Assembly (NCBI GenBank): GCA_018697195.1
Contig: CM031858.1
Location: forward strand, 87,139,277 to 87,203,276
Direction of reading: 5' to 3'
Length of the DNA: 64,000 bases
Origin: Certhia americana
Lineage: Eukaryota > Chordata > Aves > Passeriformes > Certhiidae
Below, one piece after another: positions 25,201-34,160 of this stretch. The notes under the pieces are model-generated. The model was not told the DNA's origin. It did not search any database and worked only from the letters and a program-made list of their open reading frames with translations. A program made the translations under genes and the position numbers. Within the stretch, counting starts at the first letter, position 1, and each line of letters opens with the position of its first letter.

Positions 25201-28200
25201 TCATTCTGTATGAACAAGATACAATATCCCACAGCACATAACGAGTAATCGGGCAACACACAGCTCACTAAGCACAGGTTTGGCAGGGGGTATGAAATTA
25301 ATCTCTGACATGTGAGTTGCTCTACATCTGCTTTGCAGACAACTTCAGTCATGAGAGGGGCATTCAAACGACCGTATACTTTGCTCACTAATCCTCCAGC
25401 AAGCACCAGCATCTTTGAGAAATGGGGCTTATTGCAAAAGCTCCTTTTGTGCCCAGAGGCATCCCATGTAGCTTCCACATAGGATTTAAATATCCATGAG
25501 GCCTTGAGCTGATCCTTCAGTTCTTAGAGGGATGTCACCATTTCCAAAGAGGCAATACTAATGTCTGCATGCTTGAAATCATAATGAAAGTACAGAGTCT
25601 TTGGCAACTGCTGCAGAAATAATAGGTAGTTTTAATAAAAACCATGAAATTGTCCCCTCCAACACAGTAACTAATTTGAGAAGAAATGCATTGAATATTA
25701 ATCAGCATTTCATGACCTGGTAATAACAATTTTGGATGGATTTTTTACTACCTAATTTGCCTTAAAAGGAAGAAAATAAATCAAGTAGTGTCTGTCTATC
25801 ATACATATGCCCAAGTTTGAACCATTAGCTCACTTCAGAGGATAGACTTAAGAGAAGAATTGATGTTTTCCTAAACTTTCTGATTGGAATTTACATCTTT
25901 TGGCAATGGGCAAGGGGAAAAAGGCTTTCTCACACTTGTGTAGAGCAATAGCTGCTGTAGAGCAGTAGCTGTACCTGTCCTAGCTCCAGCTTTCTCTGAA
26001 CTTTGCTTGGTTCATTTGTACTTGGCTGTCATTGCCTTGTCATTGTAGGTGTGTGAGGTGATGCTCAATCCCATTTTTAGGAGGCATAATTTCTTATAAA
26101 AACCAAGGTTGGTTTTGAGAATACTGAACAAAAAATCATTAAGCAGTGATTTAGGGGAAAATTCATGCAATGAATTTGGATTAGTAGTGTGGAAGTACAT
26201 GTAGTTTCATCTCATGCTGTAGCAGTTTCTATTATACAATGATCTTTAGATGACTAAGGTGTTACCCTAAGAGCAAATATTTGCTTCTATGTTTTAAATG
26301 AGATTTCTATCACCAAAACCCAGTATATCATCAGCTTGTGAGCATCTTTTCTGAATATATCTAATGTCTACAAAAAAAAAGCATTCTCATTGAATCCTTT
26401 CCCCTGTCATCCCCATCAATTTAACTGGTTGATTTTTAAACATTCAAAGCAGAAGTGTGTTTACGGAACTTCGCTGAGTTTCAATGAGACTCATGGGGCA
26501 AGTTCTAATTATTAACAGAAATAGCAACTTCTCAATTTCTCAATTGTAAGAACGTTTTCTTTTTCTGAAGTTAAGCTGTAAGTCTATGTCCTTTGATCAT
26601 TTAGAAGTAGTACAGTATGTTGTGCAGCTTCTGTCTCTGGAGGGACATAAATAAATTACTCTGTAGCAATCACATTTGATAACTGCAACTGCCATTATAG
26701 CACCTGTGGCAAACCTTCCATTAGAGTTCCTTTCAAAATGCAAAATTGTTTTGGTAGCCAACATTCTATTTATTTTTTTTTTTTCTAGTATTCTGTCTCC
26801 TATCCTTTGAAAGAAAAAGAAAGTTTCCAGAAAGTTTCTCATAGTATTCATTACATTTTGCAAGATCAGTTGTGTTTTCTGCAGTCACAGATAATTTGTA
26901 AAAGAGCTGCACCTGTAATATTCCATGAAAAGGAGAGAGAAAATTTAGCTGTATAATCACAATTTTAGAAACAACTTCATAGTAATAAGTTCTAATATGA
27001 TAGGAAATACATATAGAGTCCTGTAATCTCAGGCTAAGCCTAACCACATTGATTTGCTATTTCCATGTAAAAAGCAGATTTTAATTTCCTTTAGTTAATT
27101 GGAAACATAGAAGCTTTGACACAGTCCAAAAAGCTTTGTTTTTGCTCGCAGCCAAGATTAAAGTGTACAGTATAGTAGCCTGCTGGTGAAACAAGTGAGA
27201 ATAACAAATGGTTTATGACAAGATGAGACATATGAGAAAGACTATGAAATAAAAGTGTCATACTCTGAAATAGTATTCTTTATTTATTTTTTCTCTAAAC
27301 ACCATATTTTTAATTCTAGCACTCCGGCATTGGTGGAGCAGCAGCTGGCAAGAAGAACAGAACGTGGAAGAACCTAAAACAAATTCTTGCTTCTGAAAGG
27401 GCATTGCCATGGCAACTAAATGATCCTAGCTGTAAGCTGCTTAGACGCTTTGCATGTATTTATAAATAATAGAATCCACACAAATAACTTTCTTTAAAAC
27501 TAACCTAAATTATTTCATCAGTGCATGCAGTATCCTGCTTGAAGAGGGTCCAGTAGTACATTTAGGATTACTCCAATCACACTCGTCAGCCCTAAGTGGA
27601 AAGTAGAGGGAAGCAAATAATTTGAAGTATTATGGCAAAGTTCAAATACATTTGTGGGGAGAGTTCAATAAGGAAAAAGTATTTGTCCAAACCAAGTCAG
27701 AAACCCTTATTCCCATGAGGTTTTTGTCACCTTTTCACTGGTTAGGCACCTCCCCCTCTGTATATAGTCCAGAGGTCTTTTGGTGGGTGGCTGCTGCTTG
27801 ATTAGCTATATTTGAGCACTTTTCAAATAGTTTCTGCTAAGCCACATACCTGCAGTAGCTTAGACCTCAGCCCAAGCTTCCTATCCAGCTCCTTATCCTA
27901 GATTCTTGGGAGATTTAAATCCTACATCCTCTCTTTAGTGCAGCACAGCTGAAACTACACTATTAGCAGTGCTGATTAGCAGTCCTAGCTGGTTACATCC
28001 ACAGAAGCAGAGTTACGGCAGTAGTCTTAATCTAGATATTCTTCAAATCTGCTTGTAAAATAGAATACTATTGAACGTAGCTGCCGGCAGAACGCAATCC
28101 TCAGATTTTATTTAAGCAAGTGGAGTCATTTCAGAACTGAACATATGCATATACTTTTTGTCAGACTTGGTGCTTTATCCAAAAATAGCTTGCTGGTTTT

Positions 28201-31200
28201 TGAAGTGTTTTAGACACAACTGTTACAGAAAAATGCAGACTACTGTGTGTTCCTGGCCATTGTAACTGACAATCTGCTGATGTTGCTATTTCTACTATTC
28301 TCTGTTTGCAACCAGAAATTTACAGGATTTTTTTGTAAGAAGGAGGGCAAAGAAATTCAGTTTCACATTTAAAACCAGCTGTATGTGGCATTAGGGTCTT
28401 TTGAATTATGAGATGATGAGTTAGAAACTGGATATGGATGGAGTGTTTGAATTGAATATAGCATCTGAATGAGTTGCAAGGGAGATCAGGAAAGAAATTA
28501 GTGAGATACAAGATAATTTTGTAAACATCCAAAATTGAGGAATTAACTGCTTAAGCATACCAACTGTATCTTAAAAAATGTTTATGAATGATAATTGCAG
28601 ACTAAAAGGCACCAAAGAACAGCAATTTCCAACCCTCAGTTTAAACATTCAGACAATTTTCTAGGTCATTGACTGGGCTTAAAGTGGTACATGCTTAAAG
28701 ATTTAACTGATTTAAAAGATTACTTTGCTTTTCTGGATTATAGTATTTCAGATCTGCAATCTTGAACAATGTTTCATGGTCTTAACATACAGTATGCATT
28801 TGATAATGGCTATTCTTTGCACGTGACTGACTGCAAGGGAATTCATTAAGACTTGGAAGAAATGGACACATTTCAAATGGCTCTGGCATTTTCCTTTTGG
28901 GGAGAGCAGTTGTGCTTGCTGAACTCTGTTAATAGGTGAGCAGGATCAGGCTGTGATTTACAGTGCTAACAGGCTAAATGTTTTCAGAGGTGATTCTGCT
29001 TCATATTTCTTTGCCTTAATGCAACTAGTTAATAGAGACCTCAGAGAGTAGGTTTATGTTACAGAATATATATATGTATATATATAAAAGACACTGAGTT
29101 TATGCCTTTGTTTCTCTCTAGATTTTAATATTGATGCTCCTCCTTCCTTTAAACCTGCTAAGAAATATTCAGACATCTCAGGACTTCCGGTAAGTTTGGT
29201 TTTTTCCTCCTCAAAATTGGCATCTCACCCTCCACAATGAAATAGTGCTGGTGCCTTGTTTTGTAAAAGGTGTATATACTGAGGTTCCTATTCAGACTTG
29301 GGCTTAATAATTATCTAATGATTTAGGACCAAGCCCCAGATACTTGTCATTACATCACAAAATCCTTAGGTTGTTAATAAATGTCAGGACAGACTAAATA
29401 CCTAGTTCTGCCAAGTAACTCCTATGACACCTTTTTCTCACCTGTATAATCTACATTGGTGCCCATAATTTCTCATTCTTAAAATAGCTGCAGGAAAAGC
29501 TGGTACTCCACAGTCTCCATGACTGTTAACTTTGCCAAAGTATACCCACTGAAGCTTTTCATGCTGTTTGCATTTATTTCATTGTATCTCGTAGAGGAAG
29601 TTTTAAAAAGATGGCTCAGCAATCTCAATAATGAAATTAGGCAGAATTTTATTGTTTGGCCTCTTTTCCACCAGGTTTAAAAAAAACCCCACCCTTATCA
29701 TTGCTCTCAAACTTTGCTGCAAACAAATCAGCCTGAAACACACTTGGCATAGACTGATGAAAATTTCAAATACCCCTATGCTCCAGAGCTGGAAGTTGGA
29801 GTTTGGCAGATGTATATCTGTGTATCACAGATGGGCTCTTTTACATGTTTTTGTTAAAAAAGAAGGGAAAGGGGAAAAAAAAAAAAAACAAACCACATTT
29901 GACTTAGATACCATTTGCACATGCTCCAGACAGTCTTGGTAGTTACAATTTGGTGCCTGAATTTCCCAAAGATTTTTTTGGCACAAAACAGGAGTAAAGT
30001 AATTGAATTCTGCCCAACAAAAAGTTTGTATCTCCTGTTGAAACTGTTCCTATATTACTTGAATAATTTTACTTTAAACAGAACAGGTATTAGTAACAGC
30101 ATATCTTTTCACTTTTAAACGCCAGCAATTTATTTTGCAGAAGCCTGTACATTTCTTACAATTGAAACGAATGTGAATGCTGTATTTTGGAGTAAAAAAA
30201 TCATAGGAGTGATGGTTACACAAAGTAGCTACAATAATGGAAACTTTGTAATGTCAAAGAGCCTTGCACAGAATTTCTGCCTCTTCCCCCGGTTTAATCA
30301 GTTTGTCCCCCATAGGGCAGTAGCCCACCTTCACAGGCTTGATATCACCCCCTGGAGACATCCTTAGAGGTATATATTCATTATGCTAATGCAGGTCAGC
30401 ATACCCCCTTGCATTTGCCTTGCATAGGCAAAAAGTCCTCATTAGGACAGAAAATGGATGAGCACTTAACTAAGGGCTGCCTTATAGTGGATGTTTAGTG
30501 TAAAGCATCAAAGAATAGCTATAGCACCAACTCTAATCCTGCATGGCCTAGCATTTGATCTTGATTTGGTGGCATATGTTTTCTTAGACTTTTTTTTTTA
30601 AGTAACACATTTTAAAAAGGCACCTAGGAGGTGGCATGTGTCCAGCCAGTGCCTCTAAATGTGGTCTGGACAAGGAGTTAGTTGCTCAGATAAAGGGTGG
30701 TCACCTTCGGTGTTCAAGAGAGAGTGGAAAAGCAACATATCCCTCACAGATGAACTGGCAGACAGAAAATGGAAGAGACTGCTCACAAACCCAGGGAGGA
30801 TAATTCCCTCCAACCAGGCAGATTCCTGCCCCATCTCCAAGGAATCAGATAGTGCTTTCCAGCACTAACCTTTGATGTATTTCAAAACTAATCAGCCATT
30901 GCACCTATAGTGAGCTGATGATGCACAGTATAGATGGGAGTAGAGACCACATCCCTACCAGTTCAAGGTCAGTTAAACCTTAGGAAATTCTCTCAGTTCC
31001 TCAGCTTTTCTTTACCAGCTTCTCTTTTCCATCAGTGACTTTATGTACTATAACTATTCTAGCTTAGTACAGATACTCTCTATACAAATACATTCAGTGC
31101 TGCTTTTGTTTTCTTTTCTTCTCCTTCCACTTTTTTTTCCCTTAATTTGCCATCTTCTAATTGCATTATGAATCAAGTTTCCTATTTTACCTGGCCTGCA

Positions 31201-33602
31201 AGTTTTCTCCAGACTATGATAAAATTATCTCATTTAAAAAACCCCTTTTTTATTAAAATAGCTGAGACAGTGTGTCCTTTGAATTGCTAGGCTAGAAATG
31301 TTTCATAAGAAGCACTAAATATGCTTTCAAGATCATTTCGTAGTAGGAGGATATGTGGGACAATAGAATATTGTAGAAATGTAGTATTAGAAAGATGTCC
31401 CTGTATTTTCTGTGTAAAATATATAAGCATTTGTGTAAGAATATGTTTTCTGTGGGAATGCTGGATTCCCCATGGGGGGGAAGAAAATTCCTTAGCATTA
31501 CCCATTTAAGGGAGAATTAAATTGTCTACTAGGTACAAAAAGAGAAGTGTATTAAAACATTCTCAATCAGCATACTTGCTCTTATATTAGATGCCACAAT
31601 TAAATTCTACTGATTCCCTTCTCTTTCTGTGGGTAGCACAAATAGAATTAAATTTACCAATGGTCTCAGCAGAGCAACCAATTTATATTTGTAAGGCAGC
31701 CTAGAATTCTAAAGCTATTATCTACTGTATTGACACTGGAAAATAAACCTATTATTTCAAAACTTGCAAGATGAGTATTTAGATATTTTAACATGCAAAA
31801 CAGAGTAATTTATCGTAAAGCAGATTAAAAAAACCACAAACCTTCAAATGTTTATACTTCTCTTCCTTTTCTGAAAATGGATCAGCCCTGTTACTATAGA
31901 AACAGATTGAGATACCTAGTTTATTGTATTTTAAAAGCATGTGTCCATGGCCTTTGACTTAGTTTTTAAACACAACAGAGATTTTTCTTTGCAAATTCAT
32001 CTTAATTTAATATTCTAATCTCTAATTATTGCTGGAGTGTTGGTAAAGTTTGTTTTCAGGCTGAAGCCATAGCATGAATGGCTGGTTACCACACGTTAGT
32101 GTCTGCAGACAGTACAGCCCAATACATAATACCAGAACAGTGAAGAGCTGCCATAATATTTTTTAACCTACATGGGTGCACAATACAAATTGCAGATATT
32201 TCTTGGTTACTCTATTACGGAAGCATGCCCATTTGAAAAGCTGTCTAATTGCTTAGCTTTCTCTTACATGAGGCCTGATGTAAAGAGTGAAATAAAAGTA
32301 AATTTATACCTGCTGTAACCACGAAGTTACCAGCAGGGATAAATTTGCTCCTATTATTCTAACTTTGCCATTTGTTTGAAACTTAATTGATGGCTTGAAC
32401 TGTTAGCTGACTACATTTAATTAACCTGGCAGCATTTCTTTGTAAAGAAAACCAAGCTACAAATAATACTAAATTTTCTAAGTCATATCAGACCAAATGA
32501 TTGGCTGGATTGTTACCATGGTCAACAGGTGCTTTTCAACATAAAAATGTAGAGAGCTCTGTGCTATAACTGTATGGCATGGGAGAGCACTCCAGCTCTT
32601 CCTGACCTTTCCTATTTTTAGTAGCAATGTCTTGTAGGATCTCAACTGCCTGTGCCTTGCAACCTGCTACCATCTCATGCTAAAGAAAGGCACAGATGAC
32701 ACTTTTGGAGCCTTGGCAGGCACTTGATAATTCAATGCTGAAAAGGCAGGGATTTTCCTGGAGGCTGAGTAGGGAGAGGCAATGCCCTGATGTCTGCCTT
32801 CTCCCGGTGCAGCCTCCTGGCCTACCCCTGAGCTCAGCCGAGCTCCAGGTTTCTGTAGCAACAAGGAGGGGGAGAGGATAGAAGGAAACTGGCACTGCTC
32901 CCAGGCACCCAGGGTCCAAATATAGCAGAGGATACAAGCGTAGCCCAGGGTGAGCTGGCCAGGCTGCTCTCCTGAAAGCAGGCATCTGGAGCATACCACA
33001 GCGGTGGGTTCAAATCTCTTATCAGTTCAGTCACAGAACTGTAAGCTGAGACTCCCTAGCTTTAACAACCACTTTAAAGTAAATTAAAAGCTAAGTTGTA
33101 TGCAGCAATAGAAAGGCAGTGCAAAGCTATCAGAGCCCCATAATTCAGCCTCTTTGTGGGTAATTTATTGGCAGCAGCCTAACTCTTTGGAGAGCTGCCT
33201 TGAGAGAGACTGCACAAGGTACAGAGTTGCTAGGGTGAGTTTAGAGAGTTGAGGAATTTCTTTCGCCCTGTGTTTTATAGTCCTCTGTTTCTTTCAGCCC
33301 TCTGATATGTTTAATGCATTTCTAATCTGATTTTATAGGGGTCTGTTAAGTTCTCGTAAGTTCTCACATGAGAAGAAAGAAAAAAAGAAAGACTTGTGGC
33401 CACATGGTTGAATAGCAGTGCTGTTAGAAATTTTATTTGAATCACATCTCTACCATTGTTTCTTTTTCAGGCAAATTACACAGATCCACAGAGCAAGCTA
33501 AGATTTAGTACTATCGAAGAATTTGCCTATATTAGGATGCTCCCTTCAGATGTGGTTACAGGATACCTGGCTCTAAGGAAAGCAACAAGTATTGTTTCCT
33601 GA
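4165..33602 (+). CDS. INO80C: INO80 complex subunit C, five coding exons (join of 4165-4299, 24306-24416, 27320-27431, 29122-29189, 33471-33602)
   Basis: INO80C (hIes6) is a small nuclear subunit of the INO80 ATP-dependent chromatin remodeller. From family knowledge, Ies6 binds with the actin-related protein Arp5 and helps couple ATP hydrolysis to nucleosome sliding. The joined exons give 185 residues. Residues 1-45 are Ala/Pro/Ser-rich with two basic clusters, KKR at 20-22 and KKKK at 34-37, that look like a nuclear localisation signal. Residues 46-82 are a variable linker ending in KPLPFKDPNFI. Residues 83-142 hold the conserved KNRTWKNLKQILASERALPW block and DAPPSFKPAKKYSD. Residues 139-180 form the YL1_C domain (SGLPANYTDPQSKLRFST, then LPSDVVTGYLALRKA). 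I recognise the protein by recalled similarity to human INO80C. Every exon junction keeps frame (phases 0, 0, 1, 0). No truncation or frameshift is visible. The gene is expected to be ubiquitously expressed from its CpG-island promoter. Confidence 0.96.
4325..4334. promoter_or_regulatory. Second NRF1-type palindrome in 5' part of intron 1
   Basis: GCGCATGCGC is a second perfect NRF1-type core, 26 bases after the exon 1 donor. The two sites bracket coding exon 1. Confidence 0.6.
4369..4471. repeat. 34-bp GC-rich direct repeat plus inverted partial copy in intron 1
   Basis: Two identical 34-bp copies (GTGTCCCGGAGC...GGGATACCCGCT) lie at 4369-4402 and 4410-4443, 41 bp apart start to start. At 4454-4471 the string GCGGGTATCCCGGGACAC is an inverted copy of the two ends of the unit joined together, so the array can fold as a hairpin. 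It lies in the CpG island just after exon 1. Related sequence was not seen elsewhere in the window. Confidence 0.9.
5263..5363 (+). repeat. 27-bp perfect direct repeat in intron 1
   Basis: TGTCATCTGCCTCTTGATGA plus TGAGGTG occurs at 5263-5289 and again at 5337-5363 with 47 bp between. It may be a short tandem duplication or slippage product; 27 bp is too long for a usual target-site duplication. Confidence 0.9.
7017..7148 (+). mobile_element. tRNA-Ile-derived SINE with CR1-like tail (TguSINE1-like), 5' truncated
   Basis: Positions 7017-7069 follow tRNA-Ile(AAU) from the end of the D arm to the acceptor: AGAGTGTTGTGCTAATAACA with the anticodon loop CTAATAA, then the B box GGGTTCAATTCC and a final GGGCCA. 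The remainder (GAGATGGAATTGATGATCCT, then CAGTCCCTTCCAAATCAGAA, then TTCTGTGTGATTTGTGTGA) resembles a CR1 3' end. A tRNA-Ile head with a CR1 tail is the known structure of TguSINE1. The A box is missing, so this copy cannot be a tRNA gene. Confidence 0.8.
11465..11560 (-). mobile_element. Ancient tRNA-derived SINE (MIR/core-SINE-like), minus strand
   Basis: On the - strand the order is an A box TAGCCCAGTGG (reverse of 11538-11548), GTTAGAGCGTGCTTGGGA, then a B box GTTTGAATCCC (reverse of 11502-11512). Spacing fits a tRNA-type Pol III promoter. Similar MIR-like elements are widespread in amniote genomes. The copy is diverged and short; the exact family is not assigned. Confidence 0.6.
13150..13310 (+). 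mobile_element. CR1 LINE 3' tail, plus strand
   Basis: GCTTGAAGGTGTTCAGAGAC, then CAACCCTGCTTTAAGCAGGA and GACCTCCTGAGACCCCTCCC, ending AGCCTCAATGATTCAGTG, follow the usual CR1 3' end closely. Only the last ~150 bases are present. Confidence 0.75.
14369..14386 (+). repeat. Poly(T) tract
   Basis: A run of 18 T in intron 1. No element was recognised beside it. Confidence 0.9.
19156..19172 (+). repeat. Poly(T) tract followed by CTTAG
   Basis: A run of 17 T ending in CTTAG resembles a splice acceptor, but no conserved coding sequence follows, so I do not call an exon. Confidence 0.85.
19421..19449 (+). repeat. Poly(A) tract, interrupted
   Basis: Eighteen A, TT, then nine A in intron 1. It may be the tail of an unrecognised old insertion. 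Confidence 0.85.
24306..24416 (+). CDS. INO80C: INO80C coding exon 2 (residues 46-82)
   Basis: A pyrimidine-rich acceptor ending TTTTTCTGCAG at 24305 opens the exon and a GTAAGT donor starts at 24417. The 111 bases give 37 codons, phase 0 at both ends. The first half (VSENKFLNTDSS) is the variable linker and the last residues (AKPLPFKDPNFI) are strongly conserved. A second AG at 24311-24312 is 7 bases downstream and would shift the frame, so the first acceptor is the working one. Confidence 0.93.
24417..27319 (+). other. INO80C intron 2
   Basis: A 2,903-base AT-rich intron with no recognised repeat or gene. The 115-residue minus-strand frame at 25131-25478 shows no known motif. Confidence 0.85.
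27320..27431 (+). CDS. INO80C: INO80C coding exon 3 (residues 83 to first base of codon 120)
   Basis: The acceptor TTTTAATTCTAG ends at 27319 and the donor GTAAGC starts at 27432. The 112 bases encode HSGIGG, a Gly/Lys stretch and the family block TWKNLKQILASERALPWQL, ending with the first base of a Tyr codon. This is the most conserved N-terminal-side motif of the Ies6/INO80C family. Confidence 0.95.
27432..29121 (+). other. INO80C intron 3
   Basis: A 1,690-base AT-rich intron. The only notable item is the (AT)n run near its 3' end. Confidence 0.85.
29066..29087. repeat. (AT)n microsatellite just upstream of exon 4
   Basis: A mainly alternating A/T run with one G, ending 34 bases before the exon 4 acceptor boundary. 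Confidence 0.9.
29122..29189 (+). CDS. INO80C: INO80C coding exon 4 (split codon 120 to residue 142)
   Basis: The acceptor TTTCTCTCTAG ends at 29121 and the donor GTAAGT starts at 29190. The 68 bases complete Tyr120 and encode FNIDAPPSFKPAKKYSDIS, then GLP, the entry to the YL1_C domain. Phase 1 in and phase 0 out match the neighbouring exons. An (AT)n run at 29066-29087 lies 34-55 bases upstream of the exon, within or near the branch-point region. Confidence 0.95.
29190..33470 (+). other. INO80C intron 4
   Basis: A 4,281-base intron with a poly(A) tract at 29875-29888 and a hairpin-forming old repeat at 32288-32360. A GC-richer patch at 32.67-33.03 kb has overlapping frames up to 110 residues on the - strand, without recognisable domains. 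Confidence 0.85.
32288..32360. repeat. Imperfect palindrome, probable relic of an old hairpin repeat
   Basis: The 5' arm AAATTTATACCTGCTGTAAC (32300-32319) pairs with GTTACCAGCAGGGATAAATT(T) (32326-32346) around a short loop. Weaker pairing extends outwards (AATAAAAG against CTCCTATT). Palindromic non-autonomous repeats of this style are common in amniotes; I cannot name the family. Confidence 0.6.
33471..33602 (+). CDS. INO80C: INO80C coding exon 5 and stop (residues 143-185)
   Basis: The acceptor TTGTTTCTTTTTCAG ends at 33470. The exon encodes ANYTDPQSKLRFSTIEEFAY followed by IRMLPSDVVTGYLALRKATS, the bulk of the YL1_C domain found in Ies6/INO80C and in YL1/VPS72. It ends with TGA at 33600-33602. 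As I recall the human protein, position 165 (Met here) is Arg and the last residue (Ser here) is Pro. Neither change breaks the domain. Confidence 0.96.
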   Translation, partial: ANYTDPQSKLRFSTIEEFAYIRMLPSDVVTGYLALRKATSIVS

Positions 33603-33956
33603 ACACACTAAATATTCTTGTAAAACACTTGTGAACAGTGCTCATTTGGAGTATTAGGATGGAAACTGACTGTGGGACTGAGATTGTTTAAAACTATCCA
33701 TGGATTTTTACATCTGGAAGTAGTTGATGATACATGCATTTGAAGAACATATGGATTTAATTTTCATAAATGCTGGTATTTGTTAGTTTGCCAATTTGTT
33801 AGCAATTTAGTTTGGTGAACAGAATAACTTAGACCTTAAGGAGATATGTATCTGTACTATAATGTTTCATTCATATTAATTTCTGTAAGGACAGAATTTC
33901 ATCTCCACCCTGTATATTTTATGTACTACCCTGGCTCAGAAGAAACTGTCATTTGA

Positions 33957-33962
33957 ATTAAA
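33957..33962 (+). terminator. Possible proximal poly(A) signal ATTAAA
   Basis: The commonest AATAAA variant, 355 bases after the stop. Its use would give a shorter 3' UTR. No experimental support can be seen here. Confidence 0.35.
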
Positions 33963-34154
33963 GAAAAGGTAACAAGATATCCAAATGTCTAAACCTGCCT
34001 TACCAGATGTGCTTGCCACTTGGCTATGAAATTTGTCCCATCTGTAAAATGAAGCTAAAATAGCCAGCAAGTGTTGCTGTTGTGATGACTCAGGGTTCTG
34101 TGGCACTGTGGAAATGAAGACACAAATGTTTGTATTGAATTAACTGCCAACATA

Positions 34155-34160
34155 AATAAA
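34155..34160 (+). terminator. Canonical poly(A) signal AATAAA of INO80C
   Basis: AATAAA lies 553 bases after the INO80C stop and is followed by GT/T-rich sequence (CTTGTTACATGTTC, from about 34189), as expected of a downstream element. A weaker ATTAAA at 33957-33962 could serve as a proximal alternative. Confidence 0.75.

Noticed and set aside
32940..33030. Another tRNA-derived SINE (AGCGGTGGGTTCAAATCTC resembles a B box)
   Set aside because: A convincing A box at the right spacing and a recognisable tail are lacking, so the B-box match alone is not enough.
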